64,000 nt of DNA, taken from Leuctra nigra (lineage: Eukaryota; Arthropoda; Insecta; Plecoptera; Leuctridae). Location: contig OW203765.1 in the NCBI GenBank assembly GCA_934045905.1, forward strand, positions 16,307,409 to 16,371,408. Direction: 5' to 3'. The notes beneath the pieces are model-generated. The model made no database searches and was not told the origin of the DNA. It saw only the letters and a program-made list of their open reading frames with translations. A program made the translations under genes and the position numbers. This document shows positions 1 to 11,509 of this stretch, in pieces (positions within the stretch are counted from its first letter, which is position 1; each line of letters opens with the position of its first letter).

Positions 1-593
1 TCAGGTCGATTTGTGAAAATTTGTTTCACTGCCTACTAAAATTGATTTTCACTGCACAATTGAAATTGACGTTTAAAATTAAGAGATCAGAAAAGGCGAT
101 GTTTTTCACGAATAACTTTGTAAATACTGAACAGAATGTCGCGAAAGTGTTACTATAAATCAAGTCACGTAATTTTGTACATTACTGGCGAGTTTCAACT
201 TGATCGGTGGAAAATTCAAGATTTGTATAAAGAACCAAATTTTCAGCCACGTTGCTACGGGGACGACGTTCTTCTCTTTTAAGCGTATTATAGTAAAGGA
301 TCCTAAATGAGGTACTATTTTTTTAAATTGGGCCGTCAAAACAAGTCAACTAATGCGACTAAACGGATGATTTTCCATTTTCATATCATCTGACATTTGA
401 GGTTCGTGCATTTTCATACACACAATGCATTTTAAAGTTTATATTTTTTATCCATAGATAATTGCCAATATGTAACAGTATTTTGACAGTATTTTTTATA
501 TAAAGATAAAGATAATCAATTATTTAATTATCTAGATAAGATAATAGATAATAAATAACTATCTAGAAAATTTTATCTCGATAAGTCACCACG
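1..593. other. Intergenic, AT-rich, no gene seen
   Basis: No coding signal. The stretch 500-585 is rich in GATA/TATC-type words (for example AGATAAAGATAATC and TATCTAGATAAG). Confidence 0.6.
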
Positions 594-1110
594 GCGACAA
601 ATGCATACATATTGATAAAAAGCGCATGGTTCTTCACCACAGTACTCGTATGATTTTCTTTGCCAGAAGTGCCCTTTTCTATAATCTCGTTTTGATCTCG
701 CCGCGACCGATTCATTTTATTGCCATTGAGATAGCATTACGCCGCAATGAATTACGTTGCGACGAGATCAAAAAGAGATATAGAATAGGTACCCAGGGGC
801 CCTATTCCAGAAGTTTAAAATTTCCTTCTGGTGGAATTCGATTCTATTCAATGTTCCTTATGGACGGCACCGGATTTCATCAGATTGTAATTTGAAAAAC
901 GCAGTTCAAACCGTTCAGGGATTTGATCTGAAATGTTGCCCACGTACTAAATTAATCTACGCGGTCTCTTGTAAGTAGTTTTTGAACAGAATTCTGTGAT
1001 TTTTTTCAAATTTGTGTCTAGAATTGTTACACCGATCAACGTCAAATTTTGTATGGTTAACTGGACCAACATTTTAGGTGCTAAAATCAATTTTCAGAAC
1101 GACTAATCTG

Positions 1111-1229
1111 GGATGGGATTACATAAAATGACAACTTACTTGTCGCAGCGACAATTTTCTCATTTCAATGTTATTCACGGCCTTCTCGCTGCGACAAGTA
1201 AGTTATCATTTTATGTGATCGCACCCCTG
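1111..1229. mobile_element. Palindromic MITE, TTGTC(A/G)C family, copy 1
   Basis: Inverted arms GGGATTACATAAAATGACAA and TTATCATTTTATGTGATCGC, with inner TTGTCGCAGCGACAA palindromes and the core ATTCACGGCCTTCT. Further copies are at 4014-4142, 43524-43650, 43651-43727 plus 44497-44580, 45920-46050, and 48785-48806 plus 49724-49831. Confidence 0.85.
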
Positions 1230-1276
1230 TTTAGTTAACTTCAAAAGTTATTGACATTTTACGGACATTTGGACAT

Positions 1277-1454
1277 ACAGTTCGTTTTTCCTATGTGTGA
1301 ACTCTCACCAGACGGAGCCACAGTCAGTTGTTCTGCTAGGCCGAGAAAGACTTCATTGCGCGCTCACCTTGCAATGTAGTCTTTCTCGGCTTAGGAGAAA
1401 AGCTGACTATCAGCGCATTCTGTTGAGAGTTCAAACATAGGAAAAACAAACTGT
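1277..1454. mobile_element. Palindromic MITE of about 178 bp
   Basis: Imperfect inverted arms, ACAGTTCGTTTTTCCTATGT against ACATAGGAAAAACAAACTGT, with an inner stem GCCGAGAAAGACT / AGTCTTTCTCGGC. No coding capacity. Confidence 0.8.
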
Positions 1455-1968
1455 ATTTGTTCAATTTCATGATGAAAATCTCATATTATATTTTATTACT
1501 GCTTCTTTAGCGTATTTCGTTTCGGCTCTTCCCGCAATGGTTGTGAAAAATTATCGTTTTAAAAATAAATTAAGTCTGTTAAGTCCAAAATTAGGACTAA
1601 ATTATGTCCAAGGGTTATGAAAAATTTAGTTTTTATAAAGTAAAGTAATCAATTGGCGATAAAATCACAGTGACACTAGTTTTCTCGTTTACATGTAATT
1701 GTGTGCTTACCATGTTTATTTGTGGACGACTCGGAAAGGTTGTAGATCACAGGATGCGGCGAACCACCCATGTCGAGCCCGCTGGAACAGAATCACTCAG
1801 AAATAATACTCATCTCTACGATCAGGGCTCTGGGAACAATTATACTTTACATCAAACTCGATCCAAAGCTGACAATATAGTTAAACATTTTATTTATAAG
1901 CCGATTTGCGACAGAAATGTGAGTTCTAGTTTCATTGGTCGACTAATGACTTCAGAATTTCAGAACTG

Positions 1969-2144
1969 TTAAGGCCGATGCACAATTGACGCAGACGGAC
2001 GACGGAGACGGATACGATGTTAAAGTCGTCGTCCGTCCGCGTCCGATTGTGAACAGCCAGAGTGATATGTCTTGCCTAAACTTCGTATCCGTCTCCGTCG
2101 TCCGTCCGCGTCGGCCGTCTGCGTCAATTGTGCATCGGCCTTAA
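1969..2144. mobile_element. MITE with TTAA ends, long inverted repeats
   Basis: TTAA|GGCCGATGCACAATTG at the left and CAATTGTGCATCGGCC|TTAA at the right are perfect inverted complements, and the arms continue through CGTCTGCG/CGGACGACGG words for about 45 bp. The TTAA target suggests piggyBac-type mobilisation. The element at 59341-59972 has the same TTAA|GG design. Confidence 0.85.
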
Positions 2145-2513
2145 TTGTCTTCAAGCAGTTTGTTTTTGTTGGCAATGGTCACACCGTTCGACCGATCGAT
2201 CTTAAACTTTTGCATACACACTAATGTGACAAGAGCAGTAACAGGTAGGCATGGAGTGTTTCACTGAACGACTTCAAATTATGCATGGTCCAACATTTTA
2301 GGTGTTTATAAAAAAAATTCAGATATCTGTCAAGAACTTCAAAAGACACTGACATTTTACGGAATTTGTATGCTATGTTTTGAAATAGGTACGTATAGAA
2401 ACCTTATACCTTTTAGCTGATCCAATGCATTTTATAGAACAGCAACTTTCACACGCATATTAATTCGCATGCAATACGAAGGTTCGCTTATCAATGCGTT
2501 ACACAGCGCGTTT

Positions 2514-3228
2514 TCCTATTTTATCATTCTTTACCTACTTTGACATGAAAGTGAGAATAATGTTGAAATAAGATGTAAGATATTTACATCATAAAAACAC
2601 AAAATGTAAAAGTAAAAAAAAAAAAAGATACTAAGTATAACAATAGTATTAAAAAGTGTTTTAGTCAAAAATCAATATGATATCTATGTACCTATAGACT
2701 TAAAAACGAAAACATAAGCATTAATTTTTAATTTGTGTATACATATCTACCAACTTTACCGAAATTGTTTATTGTTTGCAATTGCCCCGCACCCCAATAA
2801 AACGTCGATTTTGAACACAAAAACGCAATCTATTATTATTACTTTCCCCAAAAAATGTATGAAACGAATACTTTATTTGATGTTGTATTTCACCTCACAT
2901 GCAAACGGCAGAGATTACATGTTATTGAACATGATACAATAAATTGTATATCGCCATGTGACCAATAATATAATAGCTTTCAGAAATACTGCGTAGGTTT
3001 TGGAAACTTTTCTCCACAAGGTTTTAAAACCTGTCGACTTCCCTTATTTTCATTGTGTCTAGCTGGCATTGAACTTTGAATGGAACTGATATATTTCCAG
3101 CTTGTTATTATATGAAGTTTTGAAGGTCTAGGTCACAGTGTTTGTACGTCTATATGTAGTTGGCTGTAAGAGAGATTCGTGTATCATTGTTTGTTTGTTT
3201 CCTGGTCTCAAAACATATCAAAGACAAG
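2514..3228. other. AT-rich upstream region of the odorant receptor
   Basis: No gene seen. It should hold the receptor's promoter and 5' UTR, but no motif stands out enough to call. Confidence 0.5.
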
Positions 3229-3301
3229 ATGTCGTCACAAAGCGACTGCTTTGAAGATTACAACATCTTCATGCCGGTTGTGAAGCTCATGGAGAACATA
3301 G
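3229..3301 (+). CDS. Odorant receptor exon 1 (start codon)
   Basis: Codes for the 24-residue cytoplasmic N-terminus starting MSSQSDCFEDYNIF. It ends ATAG|GTTCGT, phase 1. The single leftover G joins GT of exon 2 to give Gly. Confidence 0.85.
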
Positions 3302-6300
3302 GTTCGTCGATAATGTGTTAATTCTTATGAAATATCACGTTAGAATATAATGCAATATAATAGACCATATAAATTTTTGTGGCGATTTTGTATATAAAAT
3401 AAATCACGTGCTAATTATTAGATTCTTAAGAGGCTGAGTAGTGGGTTTGATATTGAAGAGATTTTTAATCGCTTTTTATCAATATATTTTACCAATGTAA
3501 GTTAGTAATAAAATAAGGCAACGTACGAGTCTGCAGAACTGTTTAATGAAAATAATTTCATAGTTTGGAATGGGTTATTAGTTTTATTTTGTCCTACACA
3601 CGTTTTTGCAATACTTTTACTAATTTTCATGCACTAAACGTCTGTAGGAAGTAACAATCCTTTCCCAAATTTGAATTCATTTTCATTGAACAGTTCTGAT
3701 GACTTGTACATTGACTTATTTTATTAACAATTACATTGGTAAAATATATTGACAAAAATCGATTAAAAACTCTTCAAGGTCAAATTATACCAAAACCTTG
3801 AAAAACAAACTGGGGTCCTTTTATATGACTTAAATAGTTCACTAATTCCACATCTGGGCCCCTTTTCCTGAAAAAGGTGAGAGTGAGTATGATAAAAAAA
3901 TAGTGAGAAAAGAGGTATCAGCCAATAGAATCTAAGCCTGCTGGATTCCAATTGGTTGATAACAATTTTGTCACTATTTATTTCTCATACTCACTCTCAC
4001 TTTTTCAGGAATAGGGCTGCGATCGTGTAAAATGACAACTCCCTTGTCACGGTGACAAGACCCTAGAAGGCCGTGAATAACATTGAGATGAGAAGCTTGT
4101 CACCGTGACAAGTAAGTTGTCATTTTACACGATCGCAGCCCAGGAGTGGAATCATTATTATAAAATGACAATAAAACAGAAATGCGAGTCACACATCACC
4201 ACCCTGTCAATTAAGATACTTGACTATATTTTCTTGAAGGTATGGTCTCATCATCAACCCATGTCAACCACCTCAGATATCTCCTCCCCCGCCTCTCCAC
4301 ACTCGAACAAGGCTTCGAGTCCTTCCTCAACAGATGGCTCTACTTCCTCTTCAACTGGCACCTCCTCACCCTCCAAGACCTCCCGCAGCTCGTCTACCTC
4401 CTCAACACTGCTGCCAACCACACCGTCAGCATCGGCAACTTCTACTACCAACCCGACACTCTTCTCGACCTGATGCTCTCGATCGAGAAGGTTGATAGAG
4501 AATACTCGTCGGAGATGTCCCGACATCGGATGATTGTCGATGGAACGACGAGGACGACAGACTACATGATGAGACGTGTCATTCCGATGTGGTTCAAGAA
4601 GTTGATGGTGTTGGGCGTCATCGCGTGCGGATATTTCATGACCACTGATGACCAGATCAATCCGGGGTAGGTTGTTACAGGAACATGTAACATGTGATGC
4701 AACTTTCTAACTTCCTGAATAATAAATGCTACTTTGTGTGGCAATACATCCACACAATAAGAGTAATACCGAACCAACAACCAATTACCTCAGCTAACCA
4801 AACTTAAATTACGATAGTACTCGTATTTTATAGGAATACAGAGTATAGGTTCTAGAGTGCCATGACCAATAGGCACATAAAAAAGCAGCGGCATTATGAT
4901 AAGATTGTTTTACTTCGATAACATTTGAATATTTTTCCAATATTGCTTTTATGTAAATTTCGTTGTTCGACTTGGATAAGAATGACAGTTTTAAGTGCTG
5001 TAGGAGTTACTAGACACATAGTATAAAGATTAGCCCGTTCACTTCTTCACTAGACATCTGGGAATAATCTAAATAATTGTTTTGCTAATGGATTCCACGG
5101 CCACGTTAGTGTGGGAAAGTCAGAACTAAATTCGCAAGAGGGTGGAATAATATCGCGAAAGAACTTTAGCTGGAAATACTTGTGGCTGCGAAGACAAGTC
5201 TGGGGTAGCCCCCTAATGAAATGCAGGTCCGGGGCGCACAGTCCAGAAAGTGTTTGCATTTTAGGCATGAATTTTGTGCATTTCTACGCTATTTTAACAG
5301 ATTTTAAGCATATTTTTATTTAGACATAATATTTAAATGGACATGGAGGGGAATTGAACAGAGGAAGGGTCCCCCTTCGAGCCTAAAAAAATATGTTTAG
5401 GTATCTAAAGATTTCTCTTCCAGGTTTTATTTCCCTTTCGATGAAACTGTATCGCCGATCCGAGAGCTCTGCTCATTTGCCATTGTCATAATGTGGACAA
5501 CATCATGGTCTTTATCCATCGTCGTTCACTTCATCACCTTCACTGTGATTCTTCATCTGTCCTGCCAACTCCGTGTCCTACAAGACAAGTTGTTTAATCT
5601 CCGAGCTGACAGTCTCGAGCACATCAAGAATAAACGTCAGCGTAAGAGGCCACTGTTCACGCACGGCGAGCTGTCGAATGTGTTATCCATTCTGTGTGAT
5701 GAACTTGATGATGTTGGTGATGATGGGGATGTGGAACTGATATGGAGTGATGATCTGAAGAATGAGCTTGAGTTGGAGATGCAAAGACGTCTGATTGACT
5801 GTGTCCAGCATCATCAGGCTCTCTTAAGGTGAGGACATTATTTAAAAAGTGGAGTGAGGTTTCATCATTCTGTGTATAACTAGGATTCAGACTGACTTGA
5901 TTTGGTATTATGTGCAAAATAAAAAGTTATTGAGATTTATACTTGTTTAAAAGTGACACATAGTATAACTCTTTCTAGTAACTCTTTATAAAATGTAGAT
6001 CCTAAAACTGTATGTATAAACTTTTAGCGTCTTTCATATTAATGTTAAAGGAAAACATTTAAAAAATTTCGCCAACAAAGTTCAATTCATAATCCACATA
6101 GTACTTTGACATAGTACTTATAACTTTAACGAAACTATCACAATATCAAATATTATCTCGATCGTAATTGATACAATAGCAATATCTTGTTTAGTGGTCT
6201 TGACTTAGGTGATCAATCTAATTGGCATTTTCAGAATATTTCGTAATTTCGTCTCACTGGTTCAACCAAATATGATAAGTGCCCTGATGTTCTACCTGGT

Positions 6301-8222
6301 ATCTTCATCAATGGCGGTGTTATACGTTTCTCTGGTAATACGGATCAGTAATACAGTATCCGCAAGAATGTAACCTATTTATATGGCATGTGAAAATACT
6401 TGAAGAAACTTAATGATTTTTGTTCTTTTCCAGGTACCATCAACTGATTTGATGACTTGGGTGATCATGTTTGCAATTTCCGTGGCTTCATTTCTAATTT
6501 CCGTCTATTGCTATCTTTTGGACGATCTCCAAGAGCAGGTATGACTTATCTAGATGCAAGTTGAGCGCCAATTGTAATGGCCCCTTTGGCCCATGTTACA
6601 AGCTTGCTAGTGAGGCTGTCTACGGTTGTGATTAGTTCGAAGCGCCTAAGAGCTTCAAGCGATCAATGCGGATCATGATGTCGATGGCTATAATCAACCT
6701 GTTGTCCCGTGTTACAGAGTGCAGCAGTGAGGGATGCTGTCTACGGTTGTGATTGGTTCGAAGCGTCGGAAAGCTTCAAGCGATCAATGAGGATCATGAT
6801 GTCGATGTAATCAACCTGTTGTCCCGTGTTACAGAGCTCGCTAGTGAGGGATGCTGTCTACGGTTGTGATAAGTTCGAAGCGTCGGAAAGCTTCAAGCGA
6901 TCAATGAGGATCATGATGTCGATGTAATCAACCTGTTGTCCCTTGTTACAGAGCTCGTTAGTGAGGGATGCTGTCTACGGTTGTGATTAGTTCGAAGCGT
7001 CGGAAAGCTTCAAGCGATCAATGCGGATCATGATGTCGATAGCTAATCAACCTGTTGTCCTGCGTTACAGAGTGAAGCAGTGAGGGAGGCTGTCTACGGT
7101 TGTGATTGGTACGAAGCTTCGGAAAGCTTCAAGCGATCAATGCGGATCGTGATGTCGATGGCTAATCAACCTGTTGTCCCGTGTTACAGAGTGAAGCAGT
7201 GAGGGATGCTGTCTACGGCTGTGATTGGTTTGATTCGTCGGAAAGCTTCAAGCGATCAATGCGGATCATGATGTCGATAGCTAATCAACCTGTTGTCCTG
7301 CGTTACAGAGTGAAGCAGTGAGGGAGGCTGTCTACGGTTGTGATTGGTACGAAGCTTCGGAAAGCTTCAAGCGATCAATGCGGATCATGATGTCGATGGC
7401 TAATAAACCTCTACTAATGAAAGCAGCTGGATTTATTCCAATTCATTTGGAGACACTGCAAATGGTATGAATTTTCTTATGTTGTATCTGTCAAATGAGC
7501 AGGAAAAGCTATAAATTTTTTAAAAAAATACATCATTTTCAATTGAACAGAAATGTTAAATGGCATTTTTTCCGCCATATTCTTGCACAATATGATTGAT
7601 AAGTGGTATTTCATATTTTTGGTTCATGTCGCTAGGCAATTAATTTCATATTATCATTTATGGTATAGTATGTGCATCAAACTATATTTATTCTTAGTAT
7701 TGAAACTTTCGCTATTTTGCATCATTATTATAGAATACGCCTTTTACTTGTATTGATGTGGAAGATATTCTGGTAGATTTTGAAATTGAATTCACCGATT
7801 TATGGTGAAAGATCTTTGTTATCTTTGTAATTATGTCGCGTTGATAAATTTTTGTCATTCCTTGTGATATAATGGGGAGTTCGGTAATCAAGTTAAAAAT
7901 AAAAAAAACATTGCTAGTCATTCCGATGTTTTTTTTTCCAATGAAACATATTTATGTATCATTTTTAGACGTGTCTGAACAAAAAATTAAAAAAGGATGT
8001 CCTAAACATCCTAAGCCCTAATCATGACTGTGTGTAGTAGTGCCAATGACTGTGTGTAGTAGTTTGGGTTTGGGAACCCAAACCCAAATGAATGTATATA
8101 GATGAAAGTCTCAGTAGAGAAGTGAGAAATAAAATAATAATTGTTTGGCTTTCTGTCCTCAGATGTTGAAGACCTCGTACAATTTCTACTCCGTCCTCTC
8201 GAAAGTGTTAGCTCCAAAGTGA
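3229..8222 (+). CDS. Insect odorant receptor (7tm_6 family), complete gene, 7 coding exons
   Basis: Odorant receptors are seven-helix proteins with a cytoplasmic N-terminus that pair with Orco to form odour-gated cation channels in sensory neuron dendrites. The exons 3229-3301, 4240-4666, 5424-5828, 6235-6334, 6434-6538, 7309-7464 and 8163-8222 join in matching phase (1,2,2,0,0,0) into 1326 bp, i.e. 441 residues plus TGA, a normal length for the family. Family hallmarks visible: FYFPFDETVSPIREL before TM4 (about residues 167-181), the CVQHHQALLR segment before TM5, SEAVREAVYGCDW and FKRSM (about 371-394), then KPLLMKAAGFIPIHLETLQM and the C-terminal LKTSYNFYSVLSKVL. An acidic stretch (DELDDVGDDGDVELIWSDD, about 258-276) lies in the loop between TM4 and TM5. 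The start is the ATG at 3229, followed by a typical short N-terminal segment (EDYNIFMPVVKLMENIG). Exon 6 is preceded by tandem copies of itself. The ligand cannot be inferred. Confidence 0.93.
3446..3784. mobile_element. Inverted-repeat element in odorant receptor intron 1
   Basis: Left arm TTTGATATTGAAGAG...TATATTTTACCAATGTAA; right arm TTACATTGGTAAAATATATTG...CTCTTCAAGGTCAAA. The arms pair over more than 100 bp, making a roughly 340 bp hairpin. Confidence 0.75.
3857..4018. mobile_element. Short MITE in odorant receptor intron 1
   Basis: Arms CCTGAAAAAGGTGAGAGTGA and TCACTCTCACTTTTTCAGG pair, as do AATAGTGAG and TCACTATTTATT. It abuts the next MITE directly. Confidence 0.75.
4014..4142. mobile_element. 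Palindromic MITE, TTGTCACGGTGACAA family, copy 2
   Basis: Ends GGGCTGCGATCGTGTAAAAT and ATTTTACACGATCGCAGCCC are inverted complements. Inner CTTGTCACGGTGACAAG and core GAAGGCCGTGAATAACATTG define the family. Confidence 0.88.
4240..4666 (+). CDS. Odorant receptor exon 2 (TM1-TM3)
   Basis: Acceptor TTCTTGAAG|GTATGG and donor CCGGG|GTAGGT. It encodes the first three hydrophobic segments, including FLNRWLYFLFNWHLLTL and FKKLMVLGVIACGYFM. Enters in phase 1, leaves in phase 2. A MITE ends about 98 bp upstream of the acceptor. Confidence 0.88.
5424..5828 (+). CDS. Odorant receptor exon 3 (loop, TM4, intracellular loop 2)
   Basis: Acceptor CTCTTCCAG|GTTTTA and donor TTAAG|GTGAGG. It begins with the family signature FYFPFDE..SPIREL and ends at QHHQALLR. 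It contains the acidic insert DELDDVGDDGDVE. Confidence 0.93.
6235..6334 (+). CDS. Odorant receptor exon 4 (TM5)
   Basis: Acceptor CATTTTCAG|AATATT; donor TCTG|GTAATA. Encodes IFRNFVSLVQPNMISALMF and the helix that follows it. 100 bp, entering phase 2 and leaving phase 0. Confidence 0.9.
6434..6538 (+). CDS. Odorant receptor exon 5 (TM6)
   Basis: Acceptor CTTTTCCAG|GTACCA; donor GAGCAG|GTATGA. 35 codons, phase 0 at both ends. It encodes a hydrophobic helix ending in CYLLDDLQEQ, corresponding to the conserved region just before the S-E-x-V-x-x-A-x-Y motif of odorant receptors. Confidence 0.9.
6590..7464 (+). repeat. Tandem array of about 7 copies of odorant receptor exon 6 with its acceptor
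   Basis: A unit of 117-119 bp repeats with exon-like starts near 6602 (most degenerate), 6718, 6835, 6952, 7071, 7190 and 7309. Each unit carries the acceptor-like CCTGTTGTCC(C/T)..GTTACAG and codons for S-x-A-V-R-(D/E)-A-V-Y-G-C-D-W-(F/Y)-(E/D), then SFKRSMRI. In most copies the frame stays open for about 30 codons and stops around SM-TAA or after MANQPVV. Only the last copy (7309) continues into KPLLMKAAGF and a donor, so only it is a complete exon. The array lies inside intron 5. Confidence 0.92.
7309..7464 (+). CDS. Odorant receptor exon 6 (loop 3 and TM7 start), functional copy
   Basis: Acceptor GCGTTACAG|AGTGAA; donor CAAATG|GTATGA. 52 codons, phase 0 to phase 0. It encodes SEAVREAVYGCDWYEASE, FKRSM, KPLLMKAAGFIPIHLETLQM, the most conserved part of the family. 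It is the last unit of the tandem array. Confidence 0.93.
8163..8222 (+). CDS. Odorant receptor exon 7 (C-terminus, stop)
   Basis: Acceptor TTTCTGTCCTCAG|ATGTTG. Nineteen codons ending LKTSYNFYSVLSKVLAPK then TGA at 8220-8222, matching the family's terminal helix. Confidence 0.9.
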   Translation: MLKTSYNFYSVLSKVLAPK

Positions 8223-8244
8223 AATGCGTTTTCACCCAATGCTC

Positions 8245-8250
8245 AATAAA
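8245..8250 (+). terminator. Poly(A) signal of the odorant receptor gene
   Basis: AATAAA lies 23 bp after the stop codon, giving a very short 3' UTR. The position is right, but no transcript end is visible. Confidence 0.55.
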
Positions 8251-10039
8251 GTTCATAATTATATTGCATTTCAACTGTGAAATATACAGCATATCTTCAA
8301 CTTATGTAGGATTACTTTTGATCATGAACTCACATGGATTACTCAAATAAAATCTCCCTGTTTGAGAGATCACTACATCGAAACTATTACAAGTAGAGTG
8401 TTGACATTTTTTCCTATTTTAGAAAACATACCAAAATTGAATATCTGCAAGTTGCAAACATTTTTGTTGAATAGGAAAAAAGTTATAAATTATTGAATTA
8501 ACAGTTGAAAAACAGAATAAACTAGATAATTGACTTGTTTGAAGAATTGATTTGTAGCTTGTAGTATAAAGATCAGCCCGTTCACTTCTTATATAAATTT
8601 CAATTTCAATTTAATTTTTTTTTATTCACACAATATCTCACAAGGATACAAAGTTGTATTAAATAGCCAAAATCATAAGTGATGTTAGAGAGTTACTCTC
8701 TAACTCTTTTTACTCTCTTTGGAGTTACTAGGTGGAGATTTGGTGAACTTATGTTTTTCGGTTTCCATGACCGTGCTCAGACGATGTTTCTATTGTAATA
8801 TAGATTTCCGAATAAAATTAGTGGACACGAATCTTTTATTTTCATTTTCAATGCTGTTTCATTTCTTCTCAAGTTTATAACGTTGGCATATACTGTTTTT
8901 AAACAAAAATTTATGAAAATTGCACACATTTAAAGTTTCATATGTTTTTAATATCTGAAAGTTTCAGCTCTTTATCTATTATAATTCTGTCGGAGTATGA
9001 CCTCCAAATTATAGGACATTTTTGTGCCACCCGGAATAAATCAAAAATGTAATCTGAATTACCTGTTCACTGTCTGGATTGATGTGAGTTTAGCTGTTTT
9101 CTTGCCTCGTCCTATAAACACTCTTGACTAACTTCTAATGACTGAGAATTACCAGAGCACTTGTTTTATTATCATGGATGTCACTTTGTGTGTCATTTTC
9201 TAAGGCCATGCATTTTTATTTGCACTACCCACAATCACAGTTCCAACATGTTATTATTTATAAACTCGCCTTTTATGAAACCTGCGATATTATATTATTA
9301 CTTGTAATTGCATGAATACACGCCAATTAAAAAGTCTATTGCAGTTTTGGATCAAGAATAATAATGATAAAAGAATAATAGCCACATATGTTCATCAATG
9401 AAAAGCATGTAGTTATATACCACTTGACTATTATTAGCTTATCATTTGTATTATACATATTGTGATGACTTAAAGTGAACAATGTTTTAACGTAATCGTG
9501 GATTCTGCGTCCCAAATTCGTTGAAGGAAGATGGGAGTTAGGTAGAATATAAAAGATTTTATCTTTTAAAATCATATTTTGTATAAAATGTCGATCCATT
9601 TTGTATGGGGCTCGATGATTTTAATACAAGTCAGTACTGAAATATGTAAGTGATTAGTTCAAATTATGAAATTTATGTCCAAAATATTTGTATTTTCAGT
9701 TCAAACATCACTAAAAATATTGCAACATTAATTATATTAACAATTTTGTGGATATGCTATTTTGAAGTAATTTTAGTAGTGTTTTTCATGAAAATAAAAT
9801 AAAAATATTGAATACTTTTTGTAGTCAATGTTTATTTTTTAGCAATAACTTGAGTATTGTTGTTATGGGAACACCAGATATTAAGAAAAAGATATTCATC
9901 ATGATGATTGATGACAACTATCTATCCTTTTAATTAGTTCAGCTTTGTTCCATTTTCTTGACGAAATTGTGTTCCTATATAATTAATATGATTCTGCATT
10001 CGTTTTAGTTTTGATAAAATTCTCATTGGAACACAGTTT
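8251..10039. other. Intergenic, nothing recognised
   Basis: AT-rich, with no gene or clear repeat boundary. A short phrase, TAAAGATCAGCCCGTTCAC (about 8568), recurs nearly exactly around 5025 and marks a dispersed repeat. Confidence 0.5.
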
Positions 10040-10974
10040 TTGAGCGAGCGTAGCGAGCGTCACCACGGTACTCTTATGGCACTTTCTCCGTGTGTGTGTG
10101 TTTTTTTTTGTATGTTTTTTTTTGTCTGCACTGCCCAGATCAAACCGCACAACCAATCGATCTAAAATTTTGCCCACGTACTAACGTAATCTATGCGGTC
10201 TCTGGGATCGTTTTTGAAAGGGATCCTGTGATTGGTTCAATTTAAAAAAAAAATCTTTCGATTGGTTGGTCCGTTCAATTTGAAATTTTGAGAAGCCATT
10301 ACGACCAACATTTTGCCCAATCAAACAAAAATTGATCCAAATCCTCCCATTGGTTAAAATAAAAAAAATATTTCACGTGTTTTTTTGAAATGTAAACTAG
10401 AACCGTATGACCGATCAACTTAAAACTTTGCATGGTCATTGGGACCAACATTATCTGTATTTTTGACTACTTTCAGACTAACCTGTGTTTAAATCCAAAA
10501 GTAATTGACATTTTACGGACATTTTGCGTGTTAGCTGTCAAATTTCTCGAAAATGTTGATCACGGCTACTTTGACTCTTCAGTTCTAATCCAAGGTAGTT
10601 GAGCAAAAACTTTTAAACGCATATGAAACTAATAATTACCGTTCAACAGATCGATCTGATATTGTGTACACACACTAATATCGTATGAGTGGTCCCAGGT
10701 ATATTTTTTTAAAGAGATTCTGTGATTTTTTAATATTTACTGGGAACGTAGTTCAATTATAAAGGTTCAATCGATCAACTTAAAACTTTGCAAGGCTATT
10801 GGGACTAATATTTGAGTGATATTTGGAGATTTTTAAACAAGTCTGTGAAAAATTCAAGAATTATTGGCTTTTAATAATATTTTCGATAGACGCAGAATTT
10901 CGGTTCGAGGTGTTGCGCGTATCCGTGCTCGCTCATCAACGCGTTTCACAGAGCGTTTTCCTAGTAATTGATAC
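10040..10974 (+). mobile_element. Non-autonomous Helitron-like element, copy A
   Basis: The 5' end reads TTGAGCGAGCGTAGCGAGCG. The 3' end carries a subterminal hairpin (CGCTC...GAGCG around AACGCG) followed by TTTTCCTAG, with T as the next base. CTAG followed by T and a hairpin just upstream are Helitron 3' features. It has no Rep/helicase ORF. Related copies: 43728-44496, 48807-49723 (minus), 51730-52824 (minus), 15528-15980 (minus, short). Confidence 0.75.
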
Positions 10975-11509
10975 GAAACAAGAAAGTGTTCCCTTTTTAG
11001 CAATTCCAAAGTTCAAGTATGAAACAAAAGTTGAACTTCAACTGTGAATTATCTCATAATTTAATTCAGGGACCCCATAACATTTTTTGATATTTTTGAA
11101 GACGACAAACGAATGAATATTGAAAGTTTGGAAACTTTGTAGACGCTTGCCAAGACATATCCACTGGGTCATCTCAAACGGTCGATTCACCGACAGTTTC
11201 ATTCGTCAAAAATTACCTCCCGAAAAGTGATTTCAGAAAGTTTTACTAATAACTGTCAAACCACCGTTTAATTGCATTATATTAATGAATATTATTGCTC
11301 ATTACGTGGATAGATACGTGAGCTAATTACGTGAGCGTGGTAGCGTGATGAATTGCTTATAAAGTCGTGTCAACTTTAATTGTCACTTGCACTCGCCTTG
11401 GAAACGGTAAGAGATTATAAGAATTAATGAATTACTATCACGTTATGTCTATCTACAATAGGGAATGTGCATGAATTAAATACAAATTATAATCCAAAAT
11501 TACAGCATA
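10975..11509. other. Intergenic, nothing recognised
   Basis: No gene or repeat boundary. It contains ATTACGTGAG-type duplicated words near 11300. Confidence 0.5.

Larger units (their letters stand above)
594..2513. mobile_element. Decayed Helitron-like copy broken up by MITEs
   Basis: Stretches near 600-1110, 1230-1265 and 2150-2513 match, in order, the element at 10040-10974 (for example GCCCACGTACTAA, CTACGCGGTCTCT, TTGACATTTTACGGACAT, CGTTACACAGCGCGTTTTCC). Between them lie separate palindromic elements at 1111-1229, 1277-1454 and 1969-2144. The continuous ORF at 1670-1972 falls in this repeat territory and is not called a gene. Confidence 0.55.

Noticed and set aside
4105..4473. Ser/Thr-rich ORF overlapping odorant receptor exon 2, and the minus-strand acidic ORF there
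   Set aside because: Shadow frames; the frame joined by splicing gives clear odorant receptor helices.
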